A stretch of DNA of 18,577 nucleotides from Rhodospirillales bacterium (GTDB lineage: Bacteria > Pseudomonadota > Alphaproteobacteria > Geminicoccales > Geminicoccaceae), in assembly GCA_007131045.1 (NCBI GenBank), contig SLRI01000468.1, forward strand, positions 1 to 18,577, given 5' to 3'. Positions within the stretch are counted from its first letter, which is position 1, and each line of letters begins with the position of its first letter. The notes beneath the pieces were generated by a model. The model was not told the DNA's origin. It saw only the letters and a program-made list of their open reading frames with translations, and ran no database searches. This document shows positions 13,019 to 18,577 of the stretch, one piece after another. The translations under genes were made by a program, and so were the position numbers.

Positions 13019-14344
13019 TCACTCGCCCGGCATCGCCTCGCGCTCGAGGAAGTCGATCAGGGCTTCGAGCTCGGCCTCGTCGGTGATCCGCTGGATCGGC
13101 ATCTTGGTCCCGGGGGTCACGACGTCGGGGCCTTTGCGGAAGAGCTCGGCCACGGTCTCCTCGGTCCAGACGATGTCGCCGTCGGCCAGGGCGTCGGAAT
13201 AGGGGTAGCCCTCTACCGCCCCGATCGGCCGGCCGAAGATGCCGTGGAGGGTGGGGCCGGCGCGGTTGGCGCTGTCGGGGTCGAGGGTGTGGCAGGCGAC
13301 GCAGCGGCGCCAGACCACGGCGCCGACGTCCTCGTCCGTGGCTGCCGCCACGGTCTCGGGGTCCGGCAAGGGCGCCGGCTCGTCGATCTCGAGGCCGGAT
13401 GACAGGTCCCACTGGCGGATCGTCCGGTCGTTGCCGCCGGCGAAGATCGTGCGGCCCGCGGGGTCGATGGCGAGCGACCAGAGCGGGTTGCGCTCGCCGC
13501 CGAGGATCTCGTCGAGCTCGCCCGTGGCGGTGTCCCAGATCGAGATCGTGCCGTCCATGCCGGTGGCCGCCAGGCGCTCGCCGTCCGGGCTGAGCACGAG
13601 ATCGAACAGCGGGGTCGGCAGGCCGGCCCGAAAACCGGGCAGCGCGCTGCCGTCGCCGAGCCCGTAGCGCCTGACCTCGCCTTCGGAGCCGGCGGCGTAG
13701 ACGGTTTCGCCCGCCTGATCGACGACGAGCGCGTGGATCGCCTGCGGTCCGCCGCCCCACTCCGCCAGCTGCACCCCGTCGGCGACGCGCCAGAGCCTGA
13801 GCGCGCCTTCGGCCCCGGCGGTGACCAGAAGCTCGCCGTCGGGGGTGAAGGCCACGGCGTCGACCGGCCCGCCATGGCCGTCGAGCTGCAGAAAGGCTGC
13901 ACCGTTCGCCAAGTCCCAGATGCGGACCGTGCGATCCCAGCTGGCCGAGGCCAGATGGCGGCCGTCGGCGGTGACGTCGAGATCGACGACGCGGCCGGTA
14001 TGCCCGAGCAGCTCGGCCTCCGGTGCGGTGTCGCCGAAGCCCCAGAGCAGCACGGCACCATCGTCGCCGGCCGTCGCGAAGCCGCGCTTGCCGGGCAGCA
14101 CCACGACGTCGTTGACCGCCGCATCGTGGCCGTAGAGGACGTCGAGCGCCGCCCCGTCGGCGAGCCGCCAGACGATCACCGAGTAGTCGAAGCTGACGCT
14201 CACCATCCGCTCGCCGTCGGCGGTGATCGCGATGCCCTTGACCGGCCCGCCATGGCCGACGAAGGCGGCCGCTGCGGGCTGGGCGAGGCCGAGCAGCAGG
14301 GCCGCGGCGAGGCCTGCCAGCCAGCGGTTCGGACGGGCCGTCAT
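13019..14344 (-). CDS. exported WD40 propeller-cytochrome c fusion protein
   Basis: A 441-residue protein starting at ATG 14344 (minus strand). A Sec signal (residues 1-27, hydrophobic 9-20, Ala-rich cleavage site) is followed by seven WD40-type repeats at roughly 28-61, 70-102, 112-144, 154-186, 196-228, 241-271 and 284-313, each with a GH or equivalent start and a W/Y-containing strand at the end. A linker leads to a C-terminal class I cytochrome c domain with the heme motif CVACH (C348, C351, H352) and probable axial Met M415 in GTKMPIQ. It should be a periplasmic heme protein in which the propeller binds a partner or substrate. The electron partner is unknown. Its start overlaps the DUF6494 stop by 4 nt, so the two are coupled. 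A longer open frame upstream is only the read-through shadow of DUF6494. Confidence 0.92.
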   Translation of the reverse strand: MTARPNRWLAGLAAALLLGLAQPAAAAFVGHGGPVKGIAITADGERMVSVSFDYSVIVWRLADGAALDVLYGHDAAVNDVVVLPGKRGFATAGDDGAVLLWGFGDTAPEAELLGHTGRVVDLDVTADGRHLASASWDRTVRIWDLANGAAFLQLDGHGGPVDAVAFTPDGELLVTAGAEGALRLWRVADGVQLAEWGGGPQAIHALVVDQAGETVYAAGSEGEVRRYGLGDGSALPGFRAGLPTPLFDLVLSPDGERLAATGMDGTISIWDTATGELDEILGGERNPLWSLAIDPAGRTIFAGGNDRTIRQWDLSSGLEIDEPAPLPDPETVAAATDEDVGAVVWRRCVACHTLDPDSANRAGPTLHGIFGRPIGAVEGYPYSDALADGDIVWTEETVAELFRKGPDVVTPGTKMPIQRITDEAELEALIDFLEREAMPGE

Positions 14345-14547
14345 TCGAGCGAGATGTCCTTTTCGATCACGTGCTCGAGATCGATTCCGCCGACGGTCAG
14401 CACGACCTTGGCCGGCAGCTTCTCGTCGCCCTTCAGCCGGCCGTCGGCGACGGCGTCGCGCACCGCCTGCTCGATCTCGCGCTGGCTGGTGACGCCCACC
14501 TCCTTGAGGAACTTGCGCAGCGCCATGTTGAAGGCGTCCTCGTTCAT
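14341..14547 (-). CDS. DUF6494 family protein
   Basis: A 68-residue protein starting at ATG 14547 (minus strand) with GGGAGA upstream at 5-6 nt spacing. The sequence MNEDAFNMALRKFLKEVGVT followed by REIEQAVRDAV and the C-terminal VVLTVGGIDLEHVIEKDISL matches the DUF6494 family in length and pattern. It is a soluble, helix-then-strand protein of unknown function. The same frame stays open upstream through the antisense of acetoacetate-CoA ligase, but only this last part is the gene. Its stop overlaps the start of the WD40-cytochrome gene. Confidence 0.88.
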   Translation of the reverse strand: MNEDAFNMALRKFLKEVGVTSQREIEQAVRDAVADGRLKGDEKLPAKVVLTVGGIDLEHVIEKDISLE

Positions 14548-14730
14548 CCGCGATCTCCCGTGCCGATTGTCCAGATTCCAACATAGCGCCCGCCGGCCGC
14601 GATGATAAGGGCGGGGTGCCTGGTGACGGTGCCGCCGGAGGTTGCCACCACCGGCAAAATCGGCGATGCGATGGTCGGCAGGAAACGATCGCAGCCGCGG
14701 GACGGCTGCCGCCGAGCGAGAGAGGAAGCG
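14548..14730. promoter_or_regulatory. divergent promoter region, DUF6494 and acetoacetate-CoA ligase
   Basis: This 183-bp gap must hold the promoters of the leftward DUF6494/WD40-cytochrome pair and probably the rightward ligase gene. The A/T-richest part (about 14565-14590) contains TTGTCC and TTCCAACATA but no strong -35/-10 pair. An in-frame ATG at 14602 would extend the ligase by 43 residues of non-family-like sequence, so I treat this as non-coding. Confidence 0.45.
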
Positions 14731-16671
<1,941 letters not shown>

Positions 16672-16696
16672 GAGCGGGGCGCTGAGGTCCGACCCC

Positions 16697-18022
16697 TTGT
16701 TCGTCCAGCGGCTGAGGCACCGGCTCGGCAGCGTCCCGCAGCACGGCTGGGGCTCGGTGCCGATCCTGCTGCTGCCGGCGGCGACCGTGCTTGTCGTCCT
16801 GGCCGTGCTCGATGGCCCGAGCCTCGCCCCTTATGCGCTGGCTGCCGTGGCGGCGGCCGCCGTCGCCATCGCCGCCGCCACCATCAGCCGCGCCGACCGC
16901 CAGCGCCTCGCCGCCCGGCTCGATGCCGAAGCCCAAAAACTGCAGCAGGCCGAGCACGACAATCTCGCCCGCCAGCGCCTGATCGAGCAGCTGGTCGAGG
17001 CGCTGCCCGACCCGATCCTCCTCGTCGACAGCCTGCTGCGGGTGGTCCACGCGAACACCGCCGCCAGGCGCAGCTTCGCCATCGGCCAGGTGCCGGTGCA
17101 TGTCGGCCTGGTGCTGCGTGACCCCGGCCTCCTGGCGGCGCTCGGTGCCGCCTTGGACGGCAAGAGCACCTCCGATCTCACCTTTCGCCCGGGCCTCGAC
17201 CAGCGCAAGCAGTTCGCCGCCCATATCGAGCGGGTCGACCTGCCGGAAGGCCGGGGCGGCGCGCTCCTGGCGCTCAGGGAGGAGACCGAGCAGGTGATGA
17301 TCGAGCGGATGCGCTCGGACTTCGTCGCCAATGCCAGCCACGAGATCAGGAACCCGCTGGCGTCGCTGGTCGGCTTCATCGAGACCCTGCAGGGCCCGGC
17401 CAGGAACGACCCCGAGGCCCGGGACGCGTTTCTCGCGATCATGGCCGAGGAGACGTCGCGGATGACCCGGCTGGTCGACGACCTGCTCTCCCTCTCGAGG
17501 ATCGAGCTCGCCGCCGACCAGCCGCCGGACGAGACCTGCGAGGTGGCCGAGATATTGTCCCGGGTGATCGACGGCAGCCAGCCTTTCGCCGCCCGCCACG
17601 AGGTCACCCTCGAGCGCCGCGGCGAGACGACGCTGCCGCCCGTTCGGGGCACCCCGGACCAGCTTCACCAGCTCTTTGCCAACCTGGTCGAGAACGCGGT
17701 CAAGTACGGCGGGCCGAAGAAGACCGTGGTGATCGAGACGGCATTTCTCGACCCGGCCCCGGCTTCGGGCGGGGCGCTCGCCGGCCGGCGGACGGTGAGT
17801 GTCGCCGTCACCGACCAGGGCCCGGGCATCGCACCCGAGCACATACCGCGTCTCACCGAGCGCTTCTACCGCATCGACAAGGCCCGCTCGCGCCACGCCG
17901 GCGGCACCGGCCTCGGCCTCGCCATCGTCAAGCACATCACCCGCCGCCACCGCGGCGAGCTTTCGATCGAGAGCGAGATCGGCCGGGGCAGCACGTTTCG
18001 CATCCTGCTGCCGGCGCTCTAG
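16697..18022 (+). CDS. phoR: PhoR-type sensor histidine kinase
   Basis: A 441-residue membrane sensor kinase resembling PhoR, which phosphorylates PhoB under phosphate limitation. Two hydrophobic segments (about 21-38 and 43-63) are separated by a very short loop, so almost no periplasmic sensor exists, as expected for PhoR. A PAS-like region follows (about 98-190, LPDPILLVDSLLRVVHAN). The H box is FVANASHEIRNPLASLVGF with H215. The N box is NLVENAVKYGG (N333), G1 DQGPGI (373-378), F box ERFYRIDKARSR and G2 GTGLGL (403-408). The start is TTG 16697 with a weak TGAGGT upstream. It is 25 bp downstream of the ligase. No phoB, phoU or pst gene follows; a convergent rfbC does, so the assignment to phosphate sensing rests on domain layout. 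Confidence 0.88.
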   Translation: MFVQRLRHRLGSVPQHGWGSVPILLLPAATVLVVLAVLDGPSLAPYALAAVAAAAVAIAAATISRADRQRLAARLDAEAQKLQQAEHDNLARQRLIEQLVEALPDPILLVDSLLRVVHANTAARRSFAIGQVPVHVGLVLRDPGLLAALGAALDGKSTSDLTFRPGLDQRKQFAAHIERVDLPEGRGGALLALREETEQVMIERMRSDFVANASHEIRNPLASLVGFIETLQGPARNDPEARDAFLAIMAEETSRMTRLVDDLLSLSRIELAADQPPDETCEVAEILSRVIDGSQPFAARHEVTLERRGETTLPPVRGTPDQLHQLFANLVENAVKYGGPKKTVVIETAFLDPAPASGGALAGRRTVSVAVTDQGPGIAPEHIPRLTERFYRIDKARSRHAGGTGLGLAIVKHITRRHRGELSIESEIGRGSTFRILLPAL

Positions 18023-18044
18023 GTGTTCGGTCCCGGCATCTGTT

Positions 18045-18572
18045 TCACGAGTAGGCCGGCCAGCTGGCGTCCTTTTCGGAGATGACCGATACCGGTCGCG
18101 GCCAGTCGATGGCGAAGGCCGGGTCGTCGTGACGGATGCCTTGTTCGGCCCCTGGGGTGTAGGGGTGGGAGACCAGGTAGCCGACCTCGGTGTCGTCGGT
18201 CAGCGTCTGGTAGCCGTGCGCGAAGCCGGTCGGCACGTAGAGCATGGTGCCGGCTCGGGCGTCGAGCTCGAAGCCCTGCCATTGGCCGAAGCTCGGCGAA
18301 GAGCGCCGGAGGTCGATGATCGCATCGAAGATGGCGCCGCGGGTGCAGCGAATGACCTTGACCTCGGCGTGCGGCGGATTCTGGTAGTGCATGCCGCGCA
18401 GCGTGCCGGCCTTGGGGTTGCTCGAGGTGTTGGCCTGGACGTAGCGCGTTTCGAGGCCGGCATCGCCGAACTCCTGCTCGCAGAAGATACGGGCGAAATA
18501 GCCGCGCTGGTCCTCTCGCTTGTCGAGCTCGATCAGCACCGCGTCCTTCAGGCGGGTCGGGTGGAACTGCAT
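18045..18572 (-). CDS. rfbC: dTDP-4-dehydrorhamnose 3,5-epimerase
   Basis: A complete 175-residue RmlC/RfbC protein catalysing the third step of dTDP-L-rhamnose synthesis. The catalytic His is H62 in GTLRGMHYQ and the catalytic Tyr is Y132 in VGYLVSHPYTP. K72 in EVKVIRC and the YVPTGFAHGYQ turn of the cupin barrel are also present. ATG 18572 lies 5 nt from the window edge, and its start MQFHPTRLKDAVLIELD is normal for the family, though the ribosome site is off-window. It converges with phoR (22 bp between stops). Further rhamnose or glycan genes probably lie to the right. Confidence 0.95.
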   Translation of the reverse strand: MQFHPTRLKDAVLIELDKREDQRGYFARIFCEQEFGDAGLETRYVQANTSSNPKAGTLRGMHYQNPPHAEVKVIRCTRGAIFDAIIDLRRSSPSFGQWQGFELDARAGTMLYVPTGFAHGYQTLTDDTEVGYLVSHPYTPGAEQGIRHDDPAFAIDWPRPVSVISEKDASWPAYS

Positions 18573-18577
18573 CCGTA

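Overview
The window is GC-rich and gene-dense, with many ATGA stop/start overlaps and large antisense shadow ORFs. Its gene content (a DUF6505/DUF6352 formate dehydrogenase locus, DUF6494, acetoacetate-CoA ligase, an ArfB rescue factor) points to an alphaproteobacterium, perhaps of the Rhodospirillales or Geminicoccales type. That placement is inferred from gene families and composition, not from a marker gene.

Positions 1-10471 form a formate dehydrogenase (FDH) locus. A 4Fe-4S protein gene runs leftwards off the window from 1363. Only 38 bp away, a rightward gene series starts at 1402: a biotin/lipoate ligase-like protein without the usual catalytic lysine, DUF6505, DUF6352, DUF3305 and DUF3306 proteins. 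After a 170-bp gap with promoter-like and inverted-repeat sequence come a TorD-type chaperone, a small Tat-signal protein (FdhX type), the catalytic subunit FdhA (Tat signal, one 4Fe-4S cluster, Cys in place of selenocysteine), the four-cluster ferredoxin subunit FdhB and the membrane cytochrome b subunit. A 12-bp-arm perfect hairpin follows the last stop codon. The logic is a Tat-exported, membrane-bound formate:quinone oxidoreductase plus its dedicated but largely uncharacterised maturation proteins.

Positions 10510-12864 are a mixed stretch: a leftward FkbM-type methyltransferase with a TTG start, a 40-residue single-pass membrane protein, a rightward arfB, and a leftward membrane-anchored protein of unknown function with two similar inverted repeats upstream.

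Positions 13019-14547 hold a leftward overlapping pair: a DUF6494 protein and an exported seven-bladed WD40 propeller fused to a c-type cytochrome domain. Divergent from it, acetoacetate-CoA ligase (14731-16671) is followed by a PhoR-type histidine kinase without an adjacent response regulator. A convergent rfbC (dTDP-4-dehydrorhamnose 3,5-epimerase) starts just inside the right edge, suggesting a rhamnose or surface-polysaccharide cluster beyond it. No rRNA, tRNA, CRISPR, transposase or phage gene was seen.

The best candidate for an undescribed system is the accessory half of the FDH locus: the 4Fe-4S protein, the degenerate ligase-like protein, DUF6505 and DUF6352. They are packed tightly beside the Mo/W enzyme, and I know of no established biochemical role for them.
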